From: Lyngbya sp. PCC 8106
GTDB lineage: Bacteria; Cyanobacteriota; Cyanobacteriia; Cyanobacteriales; Microcoleaceae
Direction: 5' to 3'
Assembly (NCBI RefSeq): GCF_000169095.1
Contig: NZ_AAVU01000005.1
Location: 159,845-223,844 of the forward strand
DNA length: 64,000 nucleotides
Position numbers and translations under genes: made by a program. Below the pieces are notes generated by a model that made no database searches, was not told the DNA's origin, and saw only the letters and a list, made by a program, of their open reading frames with translations. Below are positions 1 to 8,396 of the stretch, piece after piece; the stretch's first letter is position 1, and each line of letters opens with the position of its first letter.

Positions 1-2894
1 CGGTTCATAGCGATCGCTAAAGTTTCGTGGGCTTCCGGCGACAACGCCCCCAATGACATCCCCCCTGTACAAAAGCGTTTGACAATTTCGACAACAGATT
101 CAACTTCTTCGAGGGGAATGGATTGGCGATCGCTCTGAAAATCAAGCAAATCTCGTAAAGCCGAAATCGGGCGACCTTCTAGATATTTCTGATAGGCTTG
201 ATAATGGTCATATCCCGGTACATCCGAACCATTTTGATTACCATTAACACTCTTGAGAGCCTGATGTAAAACTTTAGCCAATTCGGGGTTATTGCTATGA
301 TATTCACCCCGTTTGAAGAAGTTTACAAAGCCGTAATTTTCCAGTTTTTTCTGTTCAATTTCAGGGAAAGCTTTCACATGAAATTGGTAAACTTCTTGAC
401 TAAGTTCGTTAACCGTTAACCCCCCAATCCGAGAAGTTGTGCCTTTAAAGCCCAATTCCAATAAATCACCACCAATGCCAATCGCTTCAAAAATTTGAGC
501 GCCCTGATAGGAAGACAGCAGGGAAATTCCCATTTTGGAGAGAATCTTTAACAAACCGCCTTCAACTGCGGTGCGATAATTTTTCTGAGCATCGCTTAAA
601 CTCAGAGACAATTTCCCTTGTTCAATTGCCTTTTGAGTCTTGGGTTGTGACCACCACCCGCGTACACTTGCAAAAGCCAAATAGGGACAAACCGCAGAAG
701 CCCCATAACCAATTAAACAGGCAAAATGATGGGTACTCCAACATTGAGCAGTCTCAACCACTAAAGAAGCGCTACAGCGTAACCCCGTTGTAATCAAATG
801 ATGGTGAACTGCACCGACAGCAAGTAGAGGCGGAATATAAGTCAATTCTGCACTCAGATTGTGATCGCGATGCGTCTCCCCAGAAGAATCGCTTAAAATG
901 ACAATTTTTTTGCCTTGGCGAACTTCATCTTCAGCCCGTCCGCAGAGTTGCTTAATGGCTTGTGCGAGTCCATCTGGGCCTGTCGAAACGGGATATAAAG
1001 TTGAGAGTTTAATCGTTTCAAACCCACTTTGACAGAGTGCTTCGAGTTCAGCTTCATTGAGAACAGGAGACTCTATTTTCAGCATCCGGGCATTTTCGGG
1101 CTGCGGATCGAGTAAATTTCCCCGCCCGCCGAGTTGCATATTCAACGACATCACGATCCATTCTCGCAATGGATCTATCGGGGGGTTGGTGACTTGAGCA
1201 AACCGTTGTTTGAAGTAGTCGTACAGCAAATGAGGTTTGTCTGACAGCGCCGCCAAGGGAATATCATCCCCCATACAAAAAGTCGGTTCTTTCCCCAAAC
1301 TTGCCATATCCGCGATCACCATGTCCAGATCTTCTGAACCATAGCCAAAAGCCGTTTGTAGGCGCAACTGGGTTTGGGGATCGAGGTTAGAAGTCTCATC
1401 CTCGAAGGGTTGAGGTTCTAGGTTAACGCGATAGTTCTCCAGCCATTCGTGATAAGGTTGGCGACGGGCAATCCGTTCTTTGATTTCCCAGTTTTTGAGA
1501 ACTTCGTGACTTTCGAGATCAACCGCTAACATTTGCCCTGGCCCTAAACGGCCTTTTTCAACAATCTCGGATTCGGGAATATTTACAACCCCTGCTTCTG
1601 AGGCGACTATCACGAGATTATCTTTGGTAATGCAATACCGCGCCGGACGCAAACCATTACGATCTAAAGTGGCACCGACTTGTTTACCATCGCTAAACAC
1701 CAGCAATGCCGGCCCATCCCACGATTCTTGTAAGCCGCTGTAATATTCGTAAAAATCGACAATTTCTGGACGCGATTGCAGATCCGGTTGATTTTTGTAG
1801 GCTTCCGGCACCATAATCATCAAGGTTTCCAGAGGAGTTCGTCCGGTTCTCACCAATAACTCCATGACATTATCGAGGTTAGCCGAGTCGCTATTGGTCG
1901 CATCAACAAACGGTTTTAAGGTTTCTAGACGTTCTCCCCAAGTGTCCGAGGCTAGCTTACCTTCGGCTGCCCGCATCCAGTTAATATTACCCAGAAGGGT
2001 ATTAATTTCGCCGTTATGACCCAATAAGCGCATCGGTTGAGCTAGAGGCCATCGGGGCATCGTATTCGTGCTGAAACGTCGATGATAGACTGCAAAGGCA
2101 CTCTTGTAAGCCGGATTTTTTAAGTCGAGATAAAACTCTCCCAACACTGCCGAACGCACCATACCTTTATAGACAATTGTGCGACAGGAGAAGGAACAAA
2201 TATAGACATTTTGCCCCCAGATAAACCCTTTAGCTTCTAAAGCATAACCAACTGAACGTCGCGCTAGATACAATTGCCGTTCGAGAGCATCTCCCGTTTG
2301 ATCGGTCTTGGAGGAGACAACGACCTGTTCGATCAAAGGCTGATTTTCTCGAGCTTGTGGCCCTAAAACATCGGGATTAACGGGAACTTTGCGCCATCCC
2401 AGATTCGTCAAATTTTCTGCCGCCAATACCTCCTCGATCACTTGCCGAGTTTTAGCGGCTTGTTGTTCGTCGGGGGGTAAAAACACCATCGCTACCCCAT
2501 AAGCTTGATGCAATTGTTCTGGGGATAACTGCTGAAGGCTAGAGAGTTCGGGGGACTGTTGCAACAATTCCCAGGGAATAGCACTCATTAACCCGGCTCC
2601 ATCTCCGGAGTCATAGTCAGCACTACATCCGCCTCGATGTTCTAAACAGGTGAGTGCAGGTAATGCTTTTTCGATAATGTCATGGCTGGCTACACCGGAT
2701 GGATTGGCAATAAAACCGACTCCACAGGCATCTCGTTCTTCAACGAGCCATCGTTGACCCCCGTAGGGAGTCCCTGAACTTGTTTGACTCTGTGTTGTAC
2801 CCTGACTCGAAAAACCTTTGATTGCAGAGGCTTCCGCCATTTTTTCCCCTGTCATCGGTTGATTTTGATTCTCGCTTGTGTTGATGTGATCCAT
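1..2894 (-). CDS. gltB: Ferredoxin-dependent glutamate synthase, 5' part (runs off left edge)
   Basis: Transfers the amide nitrogen of glutamine to 2-oxoglutarate, giving two glutamates with electrons from ferredoxin; it closes the GS-GOGAT cycle fed by the nitrate genes at 46-53 kb. About 964 codons are visible out of roughly 1,500-1,550 expected. The N-terminal glutaminase begins at the motif RDACGVGF, whose Cys (residue 57 from the first Met) becomes the N-terminal nucleophile after propeptide removal; EHRGG and DYDSGDGAG follow. The last residues in the window, TGGMSLGALSPEAHETLAIA, open the FMN/Fe-S synthase domain. Start is ambiguous: the first Met is at 2894, but the Met at 2840 has a better ribosome-binding site (AGGGGA). 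Also called glsF in cyanobacteria. Confidence 0.95.
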   Translation of the reverse strand, partial: MDHINTSENQNQPMTGEKMAEASAIKGFSSQGTTQSQTSSGTPYGGQRWLVEERDACGVGFIANPSGVASHDIIEKALPALTCLEHRGGCSADYDSGDGAGLMSAIPWELLQQSPELSSLQQLSPEQLHQAYGVAMVFLPPDEQQAAKTRQVIEEVLAAENLTNLGWRKVPVNPDVLGPQARENQPLIEQVVVSSKTDQTGDALERQLYLARRSVGYALEAKGFIWGQNVYICSFSCRTIVYKGMVRSAVLGEFYLDLKNPAYKSAFAVYHRRFSTNTMPRWPLAQPMRLLGHNGEINTLLGNINWMRAAEGKLASDTWGERLETLKPFVDATNSDSANLDNVMELLVRTGRTPLETLMIMVPEAYKNQPDLQSRPEIVDFYEYYSGLQESWDGPALLVFSDGKQVGATLDRNGLRPARYCITKDNLVIVASEAGVVNIPESEIVEKGRLGPGQMLAVDLESHEVLKNWEIKERIARRQPYHEWLENYRVNLEPQPFEDETSNLDPQTQLRLQTAFGYGSEDLDMVIADMASLGKEPTFCMGDDIPLAALSDKPHLLYDYFKQRFAQVTNPPIDPLREWIVMSLNMQLGGRGNLLDPQPENARMLKIESPVLNEAELEALCQSGFETIKLSTLYPVSTGPDGLAQAIKQLCGRAEDEVRQGKKIVILSDSSGETHRDHNLSAELTYIPPLLAVGAVHHHLITTGLRCSASLVVETAQCWSTHHFACLIGYGASAVCPYLAFASVRGWWSQPKTQKAIEQGKLSLSLSDAQKNYRTAVEGGLLKILSKMGISLLSSYQGAQIFEAIGIGGDLLELGFKGTTSRIGGLTVNELSQEVYQFHVKAFPEIEQKKLENYGFVNFFKRGEYHSNNPELAKVLHQALKSVNGNQNGSDVPGYDHYQAYQKYLEGRPISALRDLLDFQSDRQSIPLEEVESVVEIVKRFCTGGMSLGALSPEAHETLAIAMN

Positions 2895-3570
2895 TTCGTA
2901 AATGTCGATTAAACTAACTGTGGAATCGCTCGCTGCGCCAAAAATGGCTACAGATGGCAGTTTTACAGGTGGGTTGAGGAACTATTTCAGTCAAACCCGA
3001 TACCTCAACGCCTTGATAGACTTATTGCTCCGTAACCAGTTGATCCGTTTTTTCCGACAACAATACCTGCGCGGAACTTGCGATCGCAGTCTCGACACCG
3101 GAAGGTTGATAGAAATTGTAAGTAATTTAGGATTAAAGAAAAACTGGCAAAATTTCCAACAGCGTAGTCACTAAAAATATATCTATTTAAGTGTCAATTG
3201 CAGTTGGTATAGACTCAGAGTTGAGCTGGAAATTACGGGTTTAATTTCCTTCACCTCAGAATATTCCTCTCTTAAAAGGCGATGTTGCCACAGGAATAGC
3301 TCATCGGTACCGAAAAAAGACGTAATCTAAGATGATCTAAACCGATCAACCTCAATTGATTATGTAACCTAGAACACGCCCTCAACAAGCTGCATAAATG
3401 CTTTAAGCCACCATAATTGTGTAGTCACTAGGATACACTCAAGAATTATGTAGAGTAAGCATCGACTCTAACCTCTGAGTTGGTGTCTGTTGTGTCTTTA
3501 GAGGTCTGTGGCGTTTGAAGGTCAGACTTCTCAAAAATTTAACCTTTAAGCCGAACTGAACTTTATTCCT
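2895..3570. other. Divergent intergenic region gltB / phosphodiester glycosidase
   Basis: About 680 bp between divergent genes, so it should hold both promoters. A 90-codon frame at 2902-3174 has no recognisable family, no ribosome-binding site and abuts the gltB start; I do not count it as a gene. A search by eye found no perfect GTA-N8-TAC NtcA box. Confidence 0.5.
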
Positions 3571-5490
3571 ATGTTCCAATCATTCTGGCGTTTGACTCAG
3601 TACATTGCTATCTGTACTGTTTTATCTGTGCTATTCGGCTTTGAGAATTCTTCTTCACAAGCTTCTCAATCGCCGCTCAAAATTATTCGACAGGGTTCCT
3701 TAATCGAATTGAACAACCAAGAAGTTGATTTGGCTTGGGTTCAATGGCAAAGCACAGAAGCTCAACCGCTACGAGTTGGAATTCGGGATCTGGGATTAAT
3801 GAGGCTTTTAGGCCTAGACCTACTTAACACAAATGATAGCGCTCAACAACCTGTCGAGTGGTTTTCTTCCGCCGACTCCTCCCCTCTAACATTATTCGCT
3901 TTTTATCACTCACCGAATCGATATCTAGATGTTACCGCTTTTGCCCAAAAGGGACAATGGGATTTGTCTGTTGTCGGAACCCGCCTCAAAATTGTTACAC
4001 CTCCAGCAACAATTAAAGCCATTCAACAACACCCTCTTTCCCCTTCGACTAATTTACCGATTTCTCCTGAACTGCTTGCTGCTTACCGAACATTACAAAT
4101 TGAATTGGATCAGCGAGTTCTATGGGAACATCCTCAAATCGCGCCTCAACCAGCAACCGTTACTTCAAAACCTCTACCAGACGACCCCAATTCGCCCTCT
4201 AGCCCGGCGTTAACTCCCTGGATGATCCGTTTAGCCGCTCAACTTGATCCGGCTGCGATCGCCCCGTTTTCTTCTCTCTCGGAGCGCCCTCTTGATGGAC
4301 TCGAACAGGTAAGTGATCGCCACCAAACCACGCTCACGTTTAATGTTCCCGTCGGTTGGCGTCCGGTGGTTTCAACTTTCAGTGATCCTCATCGTCTGCT
4401 GATCGATATTCGACCTGATTTTTTAGTGGAACGGAATATCCTCTGGATGCCGGGATTACGTTGGCGACAACAATATATCGAAATTCCTAATTCTCAACCC
4501 ACTGCTTCATCGCTTCCTAACCGTTTTCCGGTCTTCTGGCTGGAAATTGATCTGACTGCGCCTCAACTTTCCCTAAAACCTATTCTCAGCCGTAATACTT
4601 CGCGAGTCGGATTGGCACCTTTATTGAAAACTGCTTCGCGATCGCAAGCCCTAGCCGCGATTAACGGAGGGTTCTTTAATCGCAATACTCTGTTTCCCCT
4701 GGGAGCTATTCGTCGCCAGGGACGTTGGCTATCGAGTCCTATTCTAAATCGAGGTGCGATCGGTTGGACAGATCAAGGTGAGATTTATCTGGATCGCTTG
4801 ACTCGTTTTGAAACTCTAATTACGGCGACTGGGAACCGTTTTCCGATTCAGCATCTTAATAGTGGATATGTGGAAGCCGGAATTTCTCGTTATACCTCCG
4901 ACTGGGGTTCTACCTATTTTCCGGTTCTTGATCGCGAATGGGCAATGATTACCCGTAATCATCGCATTATTGAGCATTTATTTCGAGAAAGACCTATCAA
5001 GCTTCCAGTTCCCATTTTGGATGATGATTATCTACTGGTTGTCCGTAATCATAAGGAAAAAGTGACTCAACTCCCGATTGGAACAGAAGTGAAAATTGAG
5101 AGCCAAACTGACCCCCCAATTTGGGAGACTTACCCGCAAATTTTAGCCGCAGGGCCGTTATTGTTACAATCCGGTGAAATTGTATTAGATGCTCCCTCAG
5201 AACGCTTTAGTGAGGCGTTTAGCAACCAACAGGCGATTCGTAGTGCAGTTGGTCGCACCCCAGACAACAAACTGCTTTTGGTTGCTGTTCACAATCGCCC
5301 TTTGGGATCAGGGCCAAATTTAACTGAACTGGCTCAAATTCTACAAAAACTTGGGGCTGTAGAGGCTTTAAATCTAGATGGGGGGAGTTCCACCAGTTTG
5401 TATCTTGGGGGTGAATTGATTGATCGTCCTGCTCAAACCGCAGCCCCGATTCACAATGGGTTAGGAGTGTTTGGGCAACCTGAAATCTGA
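3571..5490 (+). CDS. Phosphodiester glycosidase (NAGPA-like) family secreted protein
   Basis: 639 aa. An N-terminal hydrophobic segment (about residues 8-28) looks like a signal peptide or anchor, so the protein probably acts in the periplasm or cell wall. A middle segment near residues 250-285 (DPHRLLIDIRPDF) resembles the AMIN-type beta fold found in cell-wall proteins. The C-terminal half carries the phosphodiester glycosidase family signatures AAINGGFFNRNTLFPLGAI and LNLDGGSSTSLYLGGELIDR. Relatives include N-acetylglucosamine-1-phosphodiester alpha-N-acetylglucosaminidase and proteins linked to exopolysaccharide. Substrate unknown. Stands alone, divergent from gltB. Confidence 0.85.
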   Translation: MFQSFWRLTQYIAICTVLSVLFGFENSSSQASQSPLKIIRQGSLIELNNQEVDLAWVQWQSTEAQPLRVGIRDLGLMRLLGLDLLNTNDSAQQPVEWFSSADSSPLTLFAFYHSPNRYLDVTAFAQKGQWDLSVVGTRLKIVTPPATIKAIQQHPLSPSTNLPISPELLAAYRTLQIELDQRVLWEHPQIAPQPATVTSKPLPDDPNSPSSPALTPWMIRLAAQLDPAAIAPFSSLSERPLDGLEQVSDRHQTTLTFNVPVGWRPVVSTFSDPHRLLIDIRPDFLVERNILWMPGLRWRQQYIEIPNSQPTASSLPNRFPVFWLEIDLTAPQLSLKPILSRNTSRVGLAPLLKTASRSQALAAINGGFFNRNTLFPLGAIRRQGRWLSSPILNRGAIGWTDQGEIYLDRLTRFETLITATGNRFPIQHLNSGYVEAGISRYTSDWGSTYFPVLDREWAMITRNHRIIEHLFRERPIKLPVPILDDDYLLVVRNHKEKVTQLPIGTEVKIESQTDPPIWETYPQILAAGPLLLQSGEIVLDAPSERFSEAFSNQQAIRSAVGRTPDNKLLLVAVHNRPLGSGPNLTELAQILQKLGAVEALNLDGGSSTSLYLGGELIDRPAQTAAPIHNGLGVFGQPEI

Positions 5491-5863
5491 GCCAAAATTG
5501 CTGTGAAGTTTTCGTAAACTGAACTGTACTTAAGTAAAGATTGCGTAAAGATTATCCAAATTCCGTAGAATCAGGGATGACAATTGCCTAGATCAATTTG
5601 TTATGTTGGTTCATAGCGTTTAAGAGGCGGCAGGTTAGAGAACTTATTTTCCAGCCTGAGTGCTTCTGGAGATCAACTGGTTAGTTTTAGCGAGTTGATG
5701 TCAGATTAGCCGCGAAAAGAAGCAACCCGTTGATGGCAAGCTCAAACCTGATGTTGGTATTGAGGATTCTCAATAACCCCCAAAAGTGTAGAGCAGAATG
5801 CCTAGACGAGTGCATTTACTACAATCCTTCTATCAACAAACTATTCTTCAAGGACAGATTATT
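5491..5863. other. Intergenic region before the cupin gene
   Basis: About 370 bp if the cupin starts at 5864. Nothing recognisable beyond AT-rich sequence; no convincing terminator or RNA gene seen. Confidence 0.4.
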
Positions 5864-6283
5864 ATGGTAGCTATTCAAGAAAAGCCTCAAACTGCCACCC
5901 AACTTAAGACTTCTTCTCAAGGTATTGCGTCTACGGAGTTGCGTCCTTGGGGATCTTTTACGACTTTAGAAGAAGGCCAAGGTTATAAGATTAAGCGGAT
6001 TGAAGTGAATCCTGGACATCGCCTCAGTCTACAAATGCACCACCATCGTAGTGAACACTGGATTGTAGTTTCTGGAACTGCTAAGGTGACTTGTGGAGAT
6101 CACGAAGAAGTGCTATTTGCGAATCAATCGACTTATGTTCCTCAGTGTACTTCTCACCGCTTGGAAAATCCTGGCGTGATTCCGTTGATTTTGATCGAAG
6201 TTCAAAACGGAGAATATTTGGGAGAGGATGATATCGTTCGTTTTCAAGATGATTATTCTCGCGCTCCCGCTCAAGCAAAATAA
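5864..6283 (+). CDS. Cupin-domain protein, mannose-6-phosphate isomerase (type II C-terminal) family
   Basis: 139 aa from the ATG at 5864. This start has an AAGGA ribosome-binding site about 9 nt upstream; an in-frame ATG at 5798 would add 22 residues of poor quality. The sequence matches the C-terminal cupin of bifunctional mannose-1-phosphate guanylyltransferase / mannose-6-phosphate isomerase: RPWGSFTTLEEGQGYKIKRI, then the metal motif LQMHHHRSEHW and the second cupin motif near QCTSHRLENPG. The family supplies GDP-mannose precursors for polysaccharides, but this stand-alone cupin lacks the nucleotidyltransferase domain, so isomerase activity is inferred. Confidence 0.85.
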   Translation: MVAIQEKPQTATQLKTSSQGIASTELRPWGSFTTLEEGQGYKIKRIEVNPGHRLSLQMHHHRSEHWIVVSGTAKVTCGDHEEVLFANQSTYVPQCTSHRLENPGVIPLILIEVQNGEYLGEDDIVRFQDDYSRAPAQAK

Positions 6284-6416
6284 AAAGAAATTAGGATAAT
6301 ATCACTATTAGATCACTAGGGATTAGAAACGGGGGATGTGGGGTAAGAACCTTTCCTTTTCTGATCTCTAGTTGTAGTCTTGAATTGTGAACTACTGATT
6401 TACCGTTCTAGTCGTT

Positions 6417-6746
6417 ATGATACAAGTCACCCCAGCTGCAACCCGTGAAGTGTTTCGTCTAAAATCAAAGCAAAAGAGTGCCAATGCTTTGTTTCGCGTA
6501 CGTGTGCAGCCCGGTGGATGTTGTGGTTTGTATTATCAAATGACGTTTGACCAAGCCTTACAACCCGATGATGTGGTTTACAAGTGTGGTGAGATTCAGG
6601 TTGTGATTGATACCCAAAGTTTGAGTCAACTTGAAGGTTTGACTTTGGACTACTCAGAGGATTTGATGGGCGGAGGATTTCGCTTCAATAACCCTAATGC
6701 TGCTCAAACCTGTGGTTGTAGTCATTCATTTGTGGCGAGAGTTTGA
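6417..6746 (+). CDS. HesB/IscA/SufA-like iron-sulfur assembly protein
   Basis: 109 aa, the usual length of A-type Fe-S carriers. Such proteins bind iron or Fe-S clusters and pass them to apo-proteins. The fold signature is clear: GGCCGLYYQM in the first half and, near the C terminus, LMGGGFRFNNPNA followed by CGCSHSF. The three conserved Cys positions (one in CC, two in the terminal CGC) are present. The final motif reads CGCSHSF rather than the more usual CGCGxSF. Lies just upstream of the str-operon promoter but is probably a separate transcript. Confidence 0.85.
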   Translation: MIQVTPAATREVFRLKSKQKSANALFRVRVQPGGCCGLYYQMTFDQALQPDDVVYKCGEIQVVIDTQSLSQLEGLTLDYSEDLMGGGFRFNNPNAAQTCGCSHSFVARV

Positions 6747-6777
6747 GAGATCTTAACAATATTTTTTTAAACTACAC

Positions 6778-6807
6778 TTGACAAATTGTAGTTTTATTAC
6801 CTATAGT
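6778..6807 (+). promoter_or_regulatory. Near-consensus sigma70 promoter of the str operon
   Basis: A -35 box TTGACA (6778-6783), an 18-nt spacer and a -10 box TATAGT (6802-6807), only about 30 bp after the preceding gene stops. Predicted transcription start is near 6814. It is the only strong promoter I could see ahead of rpsL. Confidence 0.65.
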
Positions 6808-6814
6808 AACAATT

Positions 6815-7398
6815 TGGGTATCAAAATAATTAAAGAATTCAGTCTAGTATCCTGTCGCCAAGGGGTCAAGGGATTCTCTGCTCAATTGAGCAGGAGCGTG
6901 AATCTTTAAAGAGCGTAAAGTCAGAAAAAGGTGAAATTCCCAGAGATTCTCCTGTCCACGCCAGACGACTGACATCAAACAGCCTCCAGTCATTGGAAAA
7001 GCCAAGCCTAAGCAGCTTATGTTGTGAAGGGATGAAGTGTCAGTTCATCTAGAGTTATTCAGGAAAACAATCACTCAAATTCACCAGATAGACAGAATTT
7101 TGCAGGTCTCCCCAATTGACCCGCATCGCCGGAAAATTGGTGTCCTCGTAGAGTTAGAGATCTCAAATCAAGCTCTCTTTAGATGAGAGTTGAAGTCGGT
7201 AGACTCAGTAGATAACGGGGAATGACTAACTGCGGTTAGTGTTCTACGCAACGGTGAATCAAGCCACTAACGTAACTCGTGAGGCTAGGCTAACCAATCC
7301 TTCTCCAAGAGTAGAGAGGGAAAACTTTCAACGGAAGTTGATTCAGACAAAGACTCTAAAACCAGAAAATGCCGATTTGAGGAAATATGTGATAACTC
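6815..7398 (+). promoter_or_regulatory. Long, hairpin-rich 5' leader of rpsL
   Basis: About 585 nt of untranslated leader if transcription starts at the promoter above. Local stem-loops visible by eye: CTGCTC/GAGCAG (6879-6894), GACTG/CAGTC (6967-6991), GATGAA/TTCATC (7031-7049), CTCTC/GAGAG (7173-7189) and ACTAAC/GTTAGT with loop TGCG (7225-7240). A 77-codon frame at 7239-7472 overlaps rpsL and looks spurious. No known riboswitch class assigned; function unknown. Confidence 0.4.
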
Positions 7399-7770
7399 AT
7401 GCCCACTATACAGCAACTTATTCGATCTGCACGAGAAAAAGCACTGAAAAAGACAAAATCGCCAGCGCTTAAGAGTTGTCCGCAGCGCCGAGGCGTTTGT
7501 ACAAGAGTCTATACAACCACACCCAAAAAACCCAATTCAGCCCTGCGTAAAGTCGCCCGGGTTCGATTGACTTCCGGCTTTGAAGTCACGGCTTACATTC
7601 CTGGAATTGGTCATAACTTACAGGAACACTCAGTTGTGATGATTCGTGGAGGTCGGGTTAAAGACTTACCGGGAGTCCGATATCACATTATCCGGGGGAC
7701 TCTAGATACAGCCGGAGTAAAAGACCGTCGCCAAGGACGATCAAAGTATGGGGCCAAACGTCCTAAGTAA
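7399..7770 (+). CDS. rpsL: 30S ribosomal protein S12
   Basis: 123 aa, normal length. S12 sits at the decoding centre of the 30S subunit and is the classic streptomycin-resistance target. Diagnostic segments: MPTIQQLIRSAR at the start, TPKKPNSALRKVARVRL with the conserved Lys loop, and GVRYHIIRGTLDTAGVKDR. First gene of the rpsL-rpsG-fusA-tuf-rpsJ run, the standard bacterial str order. Confidence 0.99.
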   Translation: MPTIQQLIRSAREKALKKTKSPALKSCPQRRGVCTRVYTTTPKKPNSALRKVARVRLTSGFEVTAYIPGIGHNLQEHSVVMIRGGRVKDLPGVRYHIIRGTLDTAGVKDRRQGRSKYGAKRPK

Positions 7771-7850
7771 AAGTATGAAGTTAAGTCATCAAATGACCGA
7801 TCTTGGATGAAATGATTAATAATCAAAAGCAATTAGGGTAAAAATTAGGT

Positions 7851-8321
7851 ATGTCTCGTCGTAGAGTAGTTCAAAAACGTCCTGTTCCCCCAGACTCGGT
7901 GTATAATAGCCGCCTAGTGAGTATGATGGTTCGTCGCATTATGAGGCATGGGAAAAAATCTCTAGCCTACCGAGTTATCTATGATGCGATGAAAATTATC
8001 GAAGAACGAACCGGGTCTGAACCGTTAGAACTGTTTGAAAAAGCAGTACGAAACGTGACTCCGTTAGTGGAAGTTAAAGCTAGACGGGTAGGGGGCGCAA
8101 CTTACCAAGTACCGATGGAAGTTCGCTCAGAACGGGGAACCACCCTGGCGTTGCGTTGGTTAATCAATTATTCCAGACAACGAGCGGGTCGGACAATGGC
8201 AATGAAACTGGCTAACGAGCTAATGGATGCTGCCAACGAAACCGGAAGTGCTGTTCGCAAACGCGAAGAAACCCACCGTATGGCAGATGCAAACAAAGCC
8301 TTTGCCCATTATCGGTACTAA
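7851..8321 (+). CDS. rpsG: 30S ribosomal protein S7
   Basis: 156 aa, full length. S7 nucleates assembly of the 30S head by binding the 3' domain of 16S rRNA. Recognised from the start (MSRRRVVQKRPVPPDSVYNS), the central RRVGGATYQVPMEVR and the C-terminal HRMADANKAFAHYRY. 80 bp after rpsL, 75 bp before fusA. Confidence 0.99.
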   Translation: MSRRRVVQKRPVPPDSVYNSRLVSMMVRRIMRHGKKSLAYRVIYDAMKIIEERTGSEPLELFEKAVRNVTPLVEVKARRVGGATYQVPMEVRSERGTTLALRWLINYSRQRAGRTMAMKLANELMDAANETGSAVRKREETHRMADANKAFAHYRY

Positions 8322-8396
8322 AATGAATGAGGTGGGGATAGCAGTGATTTCCGCAAACAGATAGAATCTTAATGAAGGCTTAAAAAGGAGGTAGCT

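Noticed and set aside
2902..3174. 90-codon frame upstream of gltB
   Set aside because: No ribosome-binding site or family; lies in the divergent promoter region.
6901..7020. Possible cobalamin (AdoCbl) riboswitch in the rpsL leader, from GGTGAAATTCC and CTGTCC...GCC strings
   Set aside because: No AGCCAGGAAGACCTGC-type B12 box follows, the core order does not match, and the downstream gene is a ribosomal protein.
7239..7472. 77-codon frame overlapping the rpsL start
   Set aside because: Overlaps the well-supported rpsL in another frame and has no homology.
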